Part shown: positions 8,678 to 17,382 of the stretch, in pieces
How the letters are laid out: each line of letters starts with the position of its first letter
Numbering within the stretch: position 1 is the first letter of the stretch
DNA from: LMUY01 sp964247705
GTDB lineage: Bacteria; Pseudomonadota; Alphaproteobacteria; Acetobacterales; Acetobacteraceae
Reading direction: 5' to 3'
Assembly: GCA_964247705.1 (NCBI GenBank)
Contig: CAXTVQ010000005.1
Location: 57,185-121,184 of the forward strand
Length of the DNA: 64,000 nucleotides
Translations under genes and position numbers: made by a program
Notes under the pieces: generated by a model
Seen by the model: the letters and a program-made list of their open reading frames with translations, nothing else
What the model was told of the DNA's origin: nothing
Database searches by the model: none

Positions 8678-9098
8678 TGCTGGTGTTCACTCGGACGCTT
8701 GGCACCGGACGACCCACCGCCTGAGGTTCAGCGACAACGACTCGGTGGGCCACGTGAACAACGCGGTCTACGCGGTCATGTTCGAAGCCGGACGGACCGA
8801 GTTGATGGACGCCGCCGGCGTGTTCCTTCGCGGCGGACCGTTGGCCGCCGTGATCGTGCGGCTGGAGATCGACTTCAAGCGCGAGATGTCGTGGCCCGGC
8901 GACGTGACCGTCGAGAGCGCGGTGGATCATTTCGGCGCGAAATCCGTGCACATCCGGCAGCGCGTGCTGTTCAAGGGTGAGCTGGCGGCCGAGGGCGTCT
9001 CCGTCCTTGTCCTGATCGACCGCGAGAGCCGGCGCTCGGTTCCGCTCGACGACGCCATCCGTGGCCATTTCGCGCCCTGGACGTTGCCCCCCGCCTGA
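8670..9098 (+). CDS. Hotdog-fold acyl-CoA thioesterase (4HBT family)
   Basis: A 142-residue single-domain protein with the 4-hydroxybenzoyl-CoA thioesterase signature RFSDNDSVGHVNNAVY, in which the second Asp (of DND) is the likely catalytic residue. An ...RLEIDFKREMSWPGDVTV hotdog strand pair follows. It should hydrolyse an acyl-CoA or acyl-ACP thioester in the cytoplasm; the substrate is unknown. The ATG overlaps the map coding end by eight bases. radC begins 21 bases after its stop. Confidence 0.86.
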   Translation: MSDAGVHSDAWHRTTHRLRFSDNDSVGHVNNAVYAVMFEAGRTELMDAAGVFLRGGPLAAVIVRLEIDFKREMSWPGDVTVESAVDHFGAKSVHIRQRVLFKGELAAEGVSVLVLIDRESRRSVPLDDAIRGHFAPWTLPPA

Positions 9099-9119
9099 CC
9101 GCCTGCCAGGGTCGGTGCC

Positions 9120-9833
9120 ATGGACCAACTGGATCTCGGCCCCGATCCCAAGCCGCCGTCGCCGGTCAGCGCCGAGGGCCACCGCCAACGCCTGCGCGCG
9201 CGGTTGCTGACTGCTGGGCCCGAGAGCGTTGCCGACCATGAATTGCTTGAGATGGTGCTGTTCCTCGCCCTGCCGCGGCGGGACACGAAGCCGATCGCCC
9301 GTGCTTTGCTGACCCGGTTCGGCTCCTTCGCCAACGCGATCGCGGCGCCCTTGCCGGAATTGGTCGCCGTCGAAGGCATGGGGGAGGCCGGGGCCGCCGC
9401 GCTCAAGACGGTGCAGGCGGCGGCCTTGCGCCTGGTGCGCTCCGAGCTGGAGAGCCAGCCGGTCCTATCGAACTGGGACGCGCTGATGGGCTACCTCAAC
9501 GCGCAACTCGCCCGCGAACGGGTCGAGCAGTTCCGGGTGCTGTTCCTGGACAACCGCAACCGCCTGATCGCGGACGAGGCGCAGGCGCGTGGCACGGTCA
9601 ACCATACCCCGGTCTATCCGCGCGAGGTGGCCAAGCGGGCGCTGGAGCTGCATGCGACGGGGTTGGTGCTGGTGCACAACCACCCGAGCGGGGATCCGAC
9701 GCCGTCCCGGCAGGACGTGGAGATGACGGCCGAGATCGGGAGGGCGCTGGGCACGCTGGGGGTGGTGCTGCATGACCACGTCATCGTCGGGAATGGGCGG
9801 TGGGTGAGTTTCCGGCGGGAGGGGCTGTTGTAA
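9120..9833 (+). CDS. radC: RadC family JAMM-motif protein
   Basis: A 237-residue protein with an N-terminal helix-hairpin-helix type region (residues 35-105) and a C-terminal MPN/JAB domain. The metal-binding JAMM motif HNHPSGDPTPSRQD gives His186, His188 and Asp199. Despite the historical name, a role in DNA repair is doubtful in the model organisms; a metal-dependent hydrolase activity is predicted from the motif. It ends the map operon and is followed directly by a palindrome of the dispersed family. Confidence 0.92.
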   Translation: MDQLDLGPDPKPPSPVSAEGHRQRLRARLLTAGPESVADHELLEMVLFLALPRRDTKPIARALLTRFGSFANAIAAPLPELVAVEGMGEAGAAALKTVQAAALRLVRSELESQPVLSNWDALMGYLNAQLARERVEQFRVLFLDNRNRLIADEAQARGTVNHTPVYPREVAKRALELHATGLVLVHNHPSGDPTPSRQDVEMTAEIGRALGTLGVVLHDHVIVGNGRWVSFRREGLL

Positions 9834-9840
9834 CTGGGCT

Positions 9841-9869
9841 TCCCTCTCCCGTCCCTCACGGGAGAGGGA
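9841..9869. terminator. Dispersed palindrome between convergent radC and corC
   Basis: Perfect 12-base inverted repeat TCCCTCTCCCGT / ACGGGAGAGGGA with loop CCCTC, starting eight bases after the radC stop and ending 26 bases before the end of the minus-strand corC-like gene. An A/T-poor but purine-rich tail follows on the plus strand. Confidence 0.65.
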
Positions 9870-9894
9870 AAAGGAAGGGGAGGAGACTTTCTTG

Positions 9895-10788
9895 CTACTC
9901 GGCGGCCTCGGCCATCAGCCTCAGGCTTGCGGGAAGCTTGGCCCGTAGCCGGCGGATACGTCGTGGATCGGCGTCGATGACCCGGAATTCCATCCCCGAG
10001 GCATGCGTCACCACTTCTCCACGCGCCGGCACCCGGCCTGCCAGCGTGAACACCAACCCACCGACCGTGTCGATGTCGGCGTCACGCTCGTCCTTGGTCA
10101 GGACGGTGCCGACGCGGGCCTCGAACGCCTCCACCGGCAGGCGGGCGTCGATGTCCAGCGTGCCGTCCGGGCGCTCGGTGATGAGCGGGGTCGCTTCCTC
10201 GTCGTGCTCGTCCGCGATGTCGCCGGTGATCGTCTCCACCAGGTCCTCGATGGTCACCAGGCCGTCGATGCCGCCGTACTCGTCCACCACCAAGGCCAGG
10301 TGGATGCGGGCCTGGCGCATTTGCAGCAGTAGTTCGAGCACGGGGATCTGCGGCGCCACCATCAGCGGCGCGCGCACGATCGCCTCGAGATCGAACTCCT
10401 CCGCGCGGCCGACATAGGCGAACACGTCCTTGATGTGGACCATGCCGACGATCTCGTCCAACTGCTCGCGGAACACGGGCATGCGGGAGTGGCCTTCGCG
10501 GCGGATCATCTCCAGCGCTTGATCCAGCGTCACGTCCACGGCCATGGCGATGATGTCGGCGCGAGGGACCATCACGTCGTCCGCGGTGGTGCCGCGCAGG
10601 CGCAGCACGTTGGCGATCAGCACGCGCTCCTGGCGGTCGAGCTCCGGAATCTCGCCGGGTTCCTGCACCGCATCGGCGGCTTCCTGAACCAGTTCGGCGA
10701 TGCTCTCGCGCAGGCTGCCCTCGTGGTTGCGGCGCCAGATGGCTTGGCGCAACCGGGTCAGCAGCGGCGTGCGGGCGTGCTCGCTCAT
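9895..10788 (-). CDS. corC: CBS-domain protein of the CorC/HlyC family
   Basis: A 297-residue cytoplasmic protein with two CBS domains (VMVPRADIIAMAVDVTLDQAL... and MVAPQIPVLELLLQMRQARIHLALVVDEYGGIDGLVT) and a C-terminal transporter-associated CorC_HlyC domain. It has no DUF21 membrane region. Family members are implicated in divalent cation homeostasis; the hemolysin name is historical. The ATG at 10788 overlaps the ybeY stop as ATGA. It ends the miaB-phoH-ybeY-corC operon. Confidence 0.92.
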   Translation of the reverse strand: MSEHARTPLLTRLRQAIWRRNHEGSLRESIAELVQEAADAVQEPGEIPELDRQERVLIANVLRLRGTTADDVMVPRADIIAMAVDVTLDQALEMIRREGHSRMPVFREQLDEIVGMVHIKDVFAYVGRAEEFDLEAIVRAPLMVAPQIPVLELLLQMRQARIHLALVVDEYGGIDGLVTIEDLVETITGDIADEHDEEATPLITERPDGTLDIDARLPVEAFEARVGTVLTKDERDADIDTVGGLVFTLAGRVPARGEVVTHASGMEFRVIDADPRRIRRLRAKLPASLRLMAEAAE

Positions 10789-11231
10789 GCGCGGCGCCAA
10801 GGGTTCGGCACGCGCAGGGTGTGAAGGATGCGGGCTTCGTGCAGCTCCATCCGGCGGGCCTCGCCGGCGCCGCCGTGGTCGTGCCCGCGCAGATGGAGCG
10901 CGCCGTGGACCACGAGGTGGGCCAGCACGTGGGCAGCCCGGCGGCCAGCGGCAGCGGCCTCGCGGCGCACCACGCCGGCGGCGAGGATCACGTCCCCGCT
11001 GTCGAAGGTCAGCACGTTGGTGGGTTTGTTGCGGCCGCGGTGGCGGGCGTTGAGCCGCTTCACCGCGCCATCCGAGGCGAGCACGACGGTGCCCACCCCG
11101 CCAGCGGCTGCGGCTGCCCGGGCGGCAAGCCGCTCCACCCGGGGGATCATCCGCCGCCACGCCGGGTCGGCGACCAAGACCGGGGTGGCACCAACCCCTA
11201 AGAGTTGGCGCCCGCTACCTGGAGGCTCCAT
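10785..11231 (-). CDS. ybeY: Endoribonuclease YbeY (rRNA maturation factor)
   Basis: A 148-residue metal-dependent RNase that acts in 16S rRNA 3' maturation and 70S quality control. It contains the signature HLVVHGALHLRGHDH with the three zinc-binding histidines, and the upstream strand RNKPTNVLTF. Two consecutive ATG codons (11234 and 11231) follow a GGGAGA ribosome binding site; the second has the better spacing. The gene overlaps the end of phoH by about 17 bases and the start of corC by four. Confidence 0.93.
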   Translation of the reverse strand: MEPPGSGRQLLGVGATPVLVADPAWRRMIPRVERLAARAAAAAGGVGTVVLASDGAVKRLNARHRGRNKPTNVLTFDSGDVILAAGVVRREAAAAGRRAAHVLAHLVVHGALHLRGHDHGGAGEARRMELHEARILHTLRVPNPWRRA

Positions 11232-12267
11232 CATTCTCCCGTTTGGCGCGGCCGCGCGTGTCCCGCTCGGCCACAGCCCGCTGATCGTAAGCATCCACTA
11301 TACGCGCTACGAGCGGATGACGCACTACGTCGCGGACGTCGAAGCGGTTGACCCCGATCCCTTGCACGCCCTCGAGCGTATCGAGTGCATCGCGCAGGCC
11401 GGAGCGGGTGCCGGGCGGCAGGTCCACCTGGCTGAGGTCGCCGGTGATCACCATGCGGGTGCCCTCGCCCATGCGGGTGAGGAACATTTTCATCTGGGCG
11501 GGCGTGGTATTTTGCGCCTCGTCCAGGATGACGAAGGCGTGGGCCAGGGTGCGGCCACGCATGAAAGCGAGCGGAGCGACTTCGATCTCGCCGGTGGACA
11601 TGCGCCGGGTCACCTGGTCGCCGGGCATCATGTCGCCGAGCGCGTCGTACAACGGGCGAAGGTAGGGATCGACCTTCTCCTTCATGTCGCCCGGCAGGAA
11701 GCCGAGCCGTTCGCCCGCCTCCACGGCGGGGCGGGACAGCACGATGCGCTCCACCCGGCCGGCGGCGAGCATGGCGACGGCCTGGGCCACGGCGAGGTAG
11801 GTCTTGCCGGTGCCGGCGGGACCGATGCCGAACACCATCTCGTGGTGGCCCAGCATATCGATATACGCCGCCTGACCCGGCGAGCGCGGGCCGACCGAGC
11901 CGCGTCGGGTGCGGATGGCGGGCAGGTCCGGCAGCGGCAAACGCGGATCTGGGTCGCGGGCGTTGGTCATGCGGATGGCGGCGTCCACGTCCCCGCTGGC
12001 GACGCTCATGCCGCCGCGCAGCCTCGCCCACAAACCGCCGAGCGCCGCCTGCGCCGCTTCGACGCGCGCCGGGTCTCCGCTGATGGAGACGCGGTTGCCG
12101 CGGCAGGCGAGGCGGACGCCCAAGCCCTGCTCCAGCGTTGCCAGATGCCTGTCGTGATCCCCGAGCAGCAGAGGCAACAAGGCGTTGTCATCGAACTGCA
12201 TGGTTACGGCACGGCCTTGGAGGCCGGGCGGCACGGTTACGGCAAGGGCCGGGGCGGGTTGTGTCAA
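11215..12267 (-). CDS. PhoH-like ATPase
   Basis: A 350-residue cytoplasmic P-loop protein. An N-terminal KH-like region (residues 20-95) precedes the PhoH domain with Walker A GPAGTGKT, Walker B FVILDEAQN and the sensor stretch VITGDLSQVDLP. Its partner role with YbeY in RNA metabolism is inferred from the widely conserved phoH-ybeY order. The start is a TTG whose last bases overlap the miaB stop (TTGA). An ATG 22 codons further in is the alternative. Confidence 0.92.
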   Translation of the reverse strand: MTQPAPALAVTVPPGLQGRAVTMQFDDNALLPLLLGDHDRHLATLEQGLGVRLACRGNRVSISGDPARVEAAQAALGGLWARLRGGMSVASGDVDAAIRMTNARDPDPRLPLPDLPAIRTRRGSVGPRSPGQAAYIDMLGHHEMVFGIGPAGTGKTYLAVAQAVAMLAAGRVERIVLSRPAVEAGERLGFLPGDMKEKVDPYLRPLYDALGDMMPGDQVTRRMSTGEIEVAPLAFMRGRTLAHAFVILDEAQNTTPAQMKMFLTRMGEGTRMVITGDLSQVDLPPGTRSGLRDALDTLEGVQGIGVNRFDVRDVVRHPLVARIVDAYDQRAVAERDTRGRAKRENDGASR

Positions 12268-13604
12268 GCGGGGGCTAGCTCCTGTTGCAAGACGCCTGAG
12301 AGTGATGTGGGGGTGGAGGCAGCAATCTGCACCGGCACGATCTGGCCGATCAGATGGGGGGAGCCGGGAAAGTGTACCGGCTGCAGGGCGGGGGTGCGGC
12401 CACCGATCTGGCCGGGGCGGCGGCCGGGGTGGGTGACAAGCACGGAGAGGGTGCGGCCGACGCTGTCCGCGTTGAACGCGGCCTGGCTGTCACGCAGGGC
12501 GGCCTGAAGCTCCTGCAAGCGGGCGTCCTTCACGGCTTCCGGCACCTGGCCGGGCGCGCCGGCGGCGGGGGTGCCGGGGCGGGGCGAGTATTTGAAGGAG
12601 AAGGCGGAGGCGAACCCGGTTTCGCGCACCAGGGCCATGGTGGCCGCATGGTCGGCGTCGGTCTCGCCGGGGTGGCCTACGATGAAGTCCGAGGAGAGGG
12701 CGAGGTCCGGCCGGGCATCGCGCAGGCGGGCGACCAGGCGGCGGTAGTCGTCCGCGGTGTGGCGGCGGTTCATCGCGGCCAGCATGCGGTCCGAGCCCGA
12801 TTGCACCGGCAGGTGAAGGAACGGCATCAGGGCGGGGATGTCGCGATGGGCGGCGATCAGGTCGTCGCCCATGTCGCGCGGATGGCTGGTGGTGTAGCGG
12901 ATCCGCAGCAGCCCGGGGATGGCGGCCAGTGCGCGCACCAGGTCGGCCAGTGTCCAGCCGGAATGCGCCCAGGCATTTACGTTCTGGCCGAGCAGGGTGA
13001 TCTCCCGCGTGCCACCCTCCACCATGCGGCGGGCCTCGGCGACAACGGAAGCGGGGGCGCGGCTGATTTCCGCGCCGCGGGTGTAGGGGACGACGCAGAA
13101 AGAGCAGAACTTGTCGCAGCCTTCCTGCACCGTGAGGAATGCGGTGAGCCCCTGGGTTGCGGCCTGCTCTGGCAACGCGTCGAACTTCTCGATGGTGGCG
13201 AAGTCGGTCTCGATCACCGACCCGGCAGCACGGGCGGCGCGGGCCACCATCTCCGGCAGGCGGTGATAGGTCTGCGGACCCATGACGATGTCGACGTAGG
13301 GAGCACGCTCCAGCAGCGCCTCACCCTCGGCCTGGGCCACGCACCCGGCGACCGCAAGCACGGTGGCGCTGCCTGCGGCGGCACGGCTGTCCTTGATCCG
13401 GCGCAGTCTGCCCAGTTCGGAGAACACCTTCTCCGCGGCGCGCTCGCGGATGTGGCAGGTATTGAGGATCACCATGTCGGCGTCCTCGGGCGTGGCCGTG
13501 GGGGTGTAGCCGAGCGGGGCCAGCGTGTCCGCCATGCGGGCGCTGTCATACACGTTCATCTGGCACCCCCAGGTGATCACGTGCAGCCGCTTCGGTTCAG
13601 ACAT
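12264..13604 (-). CDS. miaB: tRNA-2-methylthio-N6-dimethylallyladenosine synthase
   Basis: A 446-residue radical-SAM methylthiotransferase that converts i6A37 to ms2i6A37 in tRNAs reading UNN codons. It has the N-terminal UPF0004 domain with three cluster cysteines (WGCQMN, NTCHIRERA, GCVAQ), the radical-SAM motif CDKFCSFC and a C-terminal TRAM domain. The ATG at 13604 begins at SEPKRLHVITWGCQ; a GTG at 13628 would add eight residues. It is the first gene of a four-gene overlapping operon with phoH, ybeY and corC. Confidence 0.95.
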   Translation of the reverse strand: MSEPKRLHVITWGCQMNVYDSARMADTLAPLGYTPTATPEDADMVILNTCHIRERAAEKVFSELGRLRRIKDSRAAAGSATVLAVAGCVAQAEGEALLERAPYVDIVMGPQTYHRLPEMVARAARAAGSVIETDFATIEKFDALPEQAATQGLTAFLTVQEGCDKFCSFCVVPYTRGAEISRAPASVVAEARRMVEGGTREITLLGQNVNAWAHSGWTLADLVRALAAIPGLLRIRYTTSHPRDMGDDLIAAHRDIPALMPFLHLPVQSGSDRMLAAMNRRHTADDYRRLVARLRDARPDLALSSDFIVGHPGETDADHAATMALVRETGFASAFSFKYSPRPGTPAAGAPGQVPEAVKDARLQELQAALRDSQAAFNADSVGRTLSVLVTHPGRRPGQIGGRTPALQPVHFPGSPHLIGQIVPVQIAASTPTSLSGVLQQELAPA

Positions 13605-13658
13605 TGACGGCGAGCCCCCCACTGCCACCGGGCAAGTCCCGGGGCTGGATGGGAGCAG

Positions 13659-13667
13659 TTATCCACA
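13659..13667 (+). other. Perfect DnaA-box sequence
   Basis: TTATCCACA, the consensus DnaA binding 9-mer, 55 bases upstream of miaB. It is a single box with no cluster around it. It could be a regulatory site or a chance match. Confidence 0.3.
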
Positions 13668-13808
13668 AGCGTGGGTAGGTCAAGGTCCGCAGATGCGTCG
13701 CGCCTCCATCCGGGTTGCTGGAGGAGGCGCATGTGCAACGATTCGGGTCAAGTTACGGTTTGGCGCGGGGCTGGAATGCTACACAGGGGAGCTTCGCATT
13801 CGTGGCTG

Positions 13809-13841
13809 CCCCTCCCCCAGCCCCTGCCGCAAGGGGAGGGG
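13809..13841. repeat. C-rich palindrome at the 3' end of the yciE-like gene
   Basis: CCCCTCCCC (13809-13817) pairs with GGGGAGGGG (13833-13841) around a 15-base loop. It sits 17 bases beyond the stop of the minus-strand YciE-like gene and 200 bases upstream of miaB. It resembles the other 3'-end palindromes in base content but has a different core. Confidence 0.5.
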
Positions 13842-13857
13842 GCCTTGGTTGGGGATG

Positions 13858-14364
13858 TTACGCGGCGGCTTTCTGGTTGACCTGGCCTTCGGCGAGCGCG
13901 GTCAGCTTCTTGTCCGTGGCCTTCTCCTCGTCCAGGTTTTGCTGGAGCACGGCGGCGCAGTCGCTGCGGCCGAGTTGCTTGGCCAGCGCCACGAGCGTGC
14001 CGTAGCGTGTGATCTCGTAATGCTCGACCGCCTGTGCAGACGCGAGCAAGGCTACATCCAGTACCTGGGGATCGGCTACGTCGCTGATGATTTCCTTGGC
14101 CTCGGCCAGGATGCCGTCCATAGCGGCGCAAGTGACCGCCTTCACGGGCTGGCCGTGCATCTCGAACACCTTCTCGAGCCGCCCGATCTGGGTTTTCGTC
14201 TCGGTCAGGTGGGTTTGGAAGGCTTGCTTGAGTTGTGACGCGGTCGCCTTCTCCACCATGGTGGGCATGTTCTTCGCGATCTGGTTCTCGGCGTAGTAGA
14301 TGTCCTGCAACGTGTGGACGAACAGGTCGTCGAGCGTCTTGATCGGCTTGCTGAAAAGACCCAT
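13858..14364 (-). CDS. YciE/YciF ferritin-like protein (DUF892)
   Basis: A 168-residue helical protein of the DUF892 family. Helices carry spaced Glu and His residues suitable for a di-metal site: LQDIYYAENQIAKNMP, then THLTETKTQIGRLEKVFE and AVEHYEITRYGTLVALAKQLG. Family members are induced by stress, and the metal-dependent activity is unproven. A strong GAGGGAGAA site precedes the ATG. The gene stands alone between miaB and the plsC-like gene, on the same strand as both. Confidence 0.9.
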   Translation of the reverse strand: MGLFSKPIKTLDDLFVHTLQDIYYAENQIAKNMPTMVEKATASQLKQAFQTHLTETKTQIGRLEKVFEMHGQPVKAVTCAAMDGILAEAKEIISDVADPQVLDVALLASAQAVEHYEITRYGTLVALAKQLGRSDCAAVLQQNLDEEKATDKKLTALAEGQVNQKAAA

Positions 14365-14449
14365 TGGGCTTCTCCCTCGTTTTGCTGTTCCATCTGAACG
14401 GCTTCAGGCAGGGGCTGTTCCGACGGGAAGTCACACAGAACCGGGAACG

Positions 14450-15391
14450 TCAGGCGGGGGCCCGCACCAGGTTGCCGGCGGGGACGGCCGGTATGACGCG
14501 GATTTCGCGGTTCTGCCGCATCGTCGCGGCACCGCCCGCCACCGCGTCCCACGCCGCTTGGGCCAGCAACTTGCGGTTGGCGAAATCCTTCGGGTCCAGC
14601 GGCGGATGCAGGAGCACCGTTGCCCGCATGTTGCGCGATTGCGCCAGGCGCCAGAAATGACTGGCCAGGTCCATGTCGCCGTACCAGGCGAACACCGCCC
14701 GTGTGGAGCGCCGGGTCGGCAGGCCACCGAGCCGGTCATACACGACGGAGACCGGCTGGATCAGCGGCGGCCCCTCCCCTTCCGCCACGGAGAAGAACGC
14801 CGAGCGGAACGGCAGCACCCGGCTGCCGTCGGAGCTGGTGCCTTCTGGAAACAACAGCAGGTCATCACCTGCGGCCAGGCGGCCGCGCATGTCGTCGCGC
14901 TCACGCCCTGTGGCGCGGCGCTGCCGGGTGACGAACACGGTGCGGCCGAGCCGGGCCACCAGGCTGACGCCGGGCCAGCTTGCGACCTCGTCCTTGGAGA
15001 CGAAGCAGGCCTCGAGTTGTCCGCCGAGCACGGGGATGTCCAGCCAGGAGCAATGGTTGGCGGCGTACACCACCCGGCGGCCGTGGCCGCATGCCGCCGG
15101 CACGCCGATCCGCCGCACCTGCAGCCCGATCAGGCGGGCGAACACTGCCCAATACACCCGTGCGAACCAGACCTTGGCATGCCCGGGCAACAGCAGCAGG
15201 AGCGCCTGGACCCCGCAGGCCAGCACCGTCCACAGGATCGCCGCCGCCCCACGCCGCACCGCACGGACCGTCCGGACCACCCGGCGGATGGGCGATATCG
15301 TGTCCGGCCATTGCTTCGTGGGGGTGGGGACCGCGGCGACGCGCGGCAAACGGACGCGGCTCGTCAGGCGGGGAGCTAGAGGTCCAGGCAT
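14450..15391 (-). CDS. 1-acyl-glycerol-3-phosphate acyltransferase family (PlsC-like)
   Basis: A 313-residue membrane-associated lysophospholipid acyltransferase. A hydrophobic segment near residues 50-70 is followed by the catalytic NHCSWLD (the HX4D motif) and, further on, FPEGTSSDG, the glycerophosphate-binding motif. The N-terminal 35 residues are Arg/Pro-rich and the start is uncertain because no strong ribosome binding site precedes the ATG at 15391. It is divergent from tamA with a 122-base gap. A role in phosphatidic acid or ornithine-lipid synthesis is possible; the sequence does not discriminate. Confidence 0.86.
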   Translation of the reverse strand: MPGPLAPRLTSRVRLPRVAAVPTPTKQWPDTISPIRRVVRTVRAVRRGAAAILWTVLACGVQALLLLLPGHAKVWFARVYWAVFARLIGLQVRRIGVPAACGHGRRVVYAANHCSWLDIPVLGGQLEACFVSKDEVASWPGVSLVARLGRTVFVTRQRRATGRERDDMRGRLAAGDDLLLFPEGTSSDGSRVLPFRSAFFSVAEGEGPPLIQPVSVVYDRLGGLPTRRSTRAVFAWYGDMDLASHFWRLAQSRNMRATVLLHPPLDPKDFANRKLLAQAAWDAVAGGAATMRQNREIRVIPAVPAGNLVRAPA

Positions 15392-15513
15392 AGCCGCCGC
15401 TTAGCGCCTGGGCCGTTGCGGGACAATGACAGGCGGGTGACCTTTCCGAGTTAACGATTTTCAGTGCGACCCGTCTCGTCGCCTGGGCGCGCGACGGGTA
15501 TACACGAGCGAGG

Positions 15514-17382
15514 ATGCATCGTCGCCGTACCCTCTCGCGCGTGGCCCTGCTGGCCGGCGCTGCCATAGCGATGCAGCCGCCGGCCCACGCGGCCGACCCG
15601 CAACCCTACGACGTGACGATCGCGCCCACCGGCGACGGCGCGATCGACGGCGCGCTGCACGACAGCTCGACCCTGATCGGGCTGCAGAAAACGGCGCCGG
15701 TCGGCCCGTTCGCGTTGGTCACCCGGGCGCAGAACGACGTTGGCCGGCTGCAGGATGCGCTGCACAGCTTCGGCTACTATGCCGCGACCGTAAGGCTGAC
15801 GGTGGACGGCCGGCCGCTGGACGATCCGAACCTGCCGGACACGCTTGCGGCCAAGCCGGCCGACAGCCGCGCCGCGATCGCCGTCACGGTGGACCGCGGG
15901 CCGTTGTTCCACCTGCGCCGGGTCACGGTGGAGGGCAGCATCACGCCTGCCGAACGGGCCAAGCTCGGCATCGCACCCGGGGATCCGGCCGTCGCCGCCA
16001 AGGTGTTGGCGGCGCAGGGCAACCTGTTGACCGCGTTGCAGACGGACGGCCACGCCCTGGCCAAGGTCAGCGCGCCGGACGCGGTGGAGACGCCGGCCGA
16101 CCACGTGCTGGACGTGACGTTCCACGCCGACCCCGGGCCGCGGGTGGATATCGGCACGATCGCGGTGGACGGGCTGAAGGTCACCAACGACGACTACATC
16201 CGCCGCCGCCTGATGGTGCATTCGGGCGAGCAGTACGACCCGGCGACGATCGAGAAGGCGCGGCAGGACCTCGCCAATGCCGGCATCTTCACCTCCGTCA
16301 ACGCCAGCGTGCCCGACCACCTGGCGCCGAACGGCACGATCCCGCTCACCTTCACCGTGGTGGAGCGGCTGCGCCATGCTGTGTCGTTCAACGTGGCCTA
16401 TGCGACGGACACGGGGGCGACGGCCGGGGCCACCTTCACCTACCGCAACGTGTTCGGCAACGCCGAGACGCTGACGCTGAATGCCGCGATCACCCAGGCG
16501 GAAACGGGAGCGTTGATCAAGGCGCCCGGCTACAATTTCGGCGTGACGTTCACCCAGCCGGATTGGCATGCGCGCGACCAGACGCTCACCTACAATGCCG
16601 CCTACCTGAAGGAGAACCTGTACGCCTACAGCCGCAAGGCGGAACAGGCGGGCGTCACGCTCAGCCGCAAGCTGTCCGATCGATGGAGCGTGTTCGGCGG
16701 GCTGAGCGGGGTGAACGAGGCGGTGACGCAGGAAGCCACGCTCACCAGCTACACGTTGGCGACCACCAATTACGAGCTGGCGCAGGTGCCGCTTGGCGTC
16801 ACCTATGACAGCACGGGGCCGGACGGGCTGTTCAACCCGACGCACGGGATCAAGGCGCGACTGACGGTCACGCCGACGGAGCCGTTCGGCGGTGGGAGCT
16901 CGTTCTTCACGCTGGCGGAGCTGACCGGCTCGACCTACGTCAACCTGAGCGACACCGAGGGGCGCAGCGTGATCGCTTTGCGCGGCACGATCGGGTCGGC
17001 GCTCGGGGCGAGCACGTTCCAGATCCCGCCGGACCAGCGGTTCTACGCCGGCGGCAGTGCGACCGTGCGCGGCTACCGGTATCAGTCGGTCGGGCCGTTG
17101 TTCATCGACCAGCGGCCGACGGGGGGCAGCTCGCTCACCGCTGCGACCGTCGAGTACCGCCAGCGCTTCGGCGAGAGCTTCGGCGCGGCCGTGTTCGTGG
17201 ACGCGGGGCAAGTGGGGCGTAGCGTGGCGCCGTTCACCGGCACGCTGATGGAAGGCGTGGGCGTCGGCGCACGCTATTACACCAGCCTCGGGCCGATCCG
17301 GTTCGACATCGCCGTGCCGCTCGAGAAGCGGCGCAAGGACGAGATCCTCGAGGCCTATATCGGATTGGGGCAGGCATTCTGA
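15514..17382 (+). CDS. tamA: Outer membrane translocation and assembly protein TamA
   Basis: A 622-residue Omp85-family protein. After a signal peptide (residues 1-27, ending AHA-AD) come POTRA-like repeats (about 80-290) and a 16-strand barrel domain ending in a terminal Phe, the outer-membrane insertion signature. The conserved lid-lock motif appears as TVRGYRYQSVGP. The gene is joined to tamB by a one-base overlap (TGATG). TamA-TamB couples outer and inner membranes for protein or lipid transport to the outer membrane. Confidence 0.93.
   Translation: MHRRRTLSRVALLAGAAIAMQPPAHAADPQPYDVTIAPTGDGAIDGALHDSSTLIGLQKTAPVGPFALVTRAQNDVGRLQDALHSFGYYAATVRLTVDGRPLDDPNLPDTLAAKPADSRAAIAVTVDRGPLFHLRRVTVEGSITPAERAKLGIAPGDPAVAAKVLAAQGNLLTALQTDGHALAKVSAPDAVETPADHVLDVTFHADPGPRVDIGTIAVDGLKVTNDDYIRRRLMVHSGEQYDPATIEKARQDLANAGIFTSVNASVPDHLAPNGTIPLTFTVVERLRHAVSFNVAYATDTGATAGATFTYRNVFGNAETLTLNAAITQAETGALIKAPGYNFGVTFTQPDWHARDQTLTYNAAYLKENLYAYSRKAEQAGVTLSRKLSDRWSVFGGLSGVNEAVTQEATLTSYTLATTNYELAQVPLGVTYDSTGPDGLFNPTHGIKARLTVTPTEPFGGGSSFFTLAELTGSTYVNLSDTEGRSVIALRGTIGSALGASTFQIPPDQRFYAGGSATVRGYRYQSVGPLFIDQRPTGGSSLTAATVEYRQRFGESFGAAVFVDAGQVGRSVAPFTGTLMEGVGVGARYYTSLGPIRFDIAVPLEKRRKDEILEAYIGLGQAF

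Noticed and set aside
13659..13667. Replication origin suggested by the DnaA box
   Set aside because: Only one box, no AT-rich unwinding region and no dnaA, parAB or gidA genes nearby.
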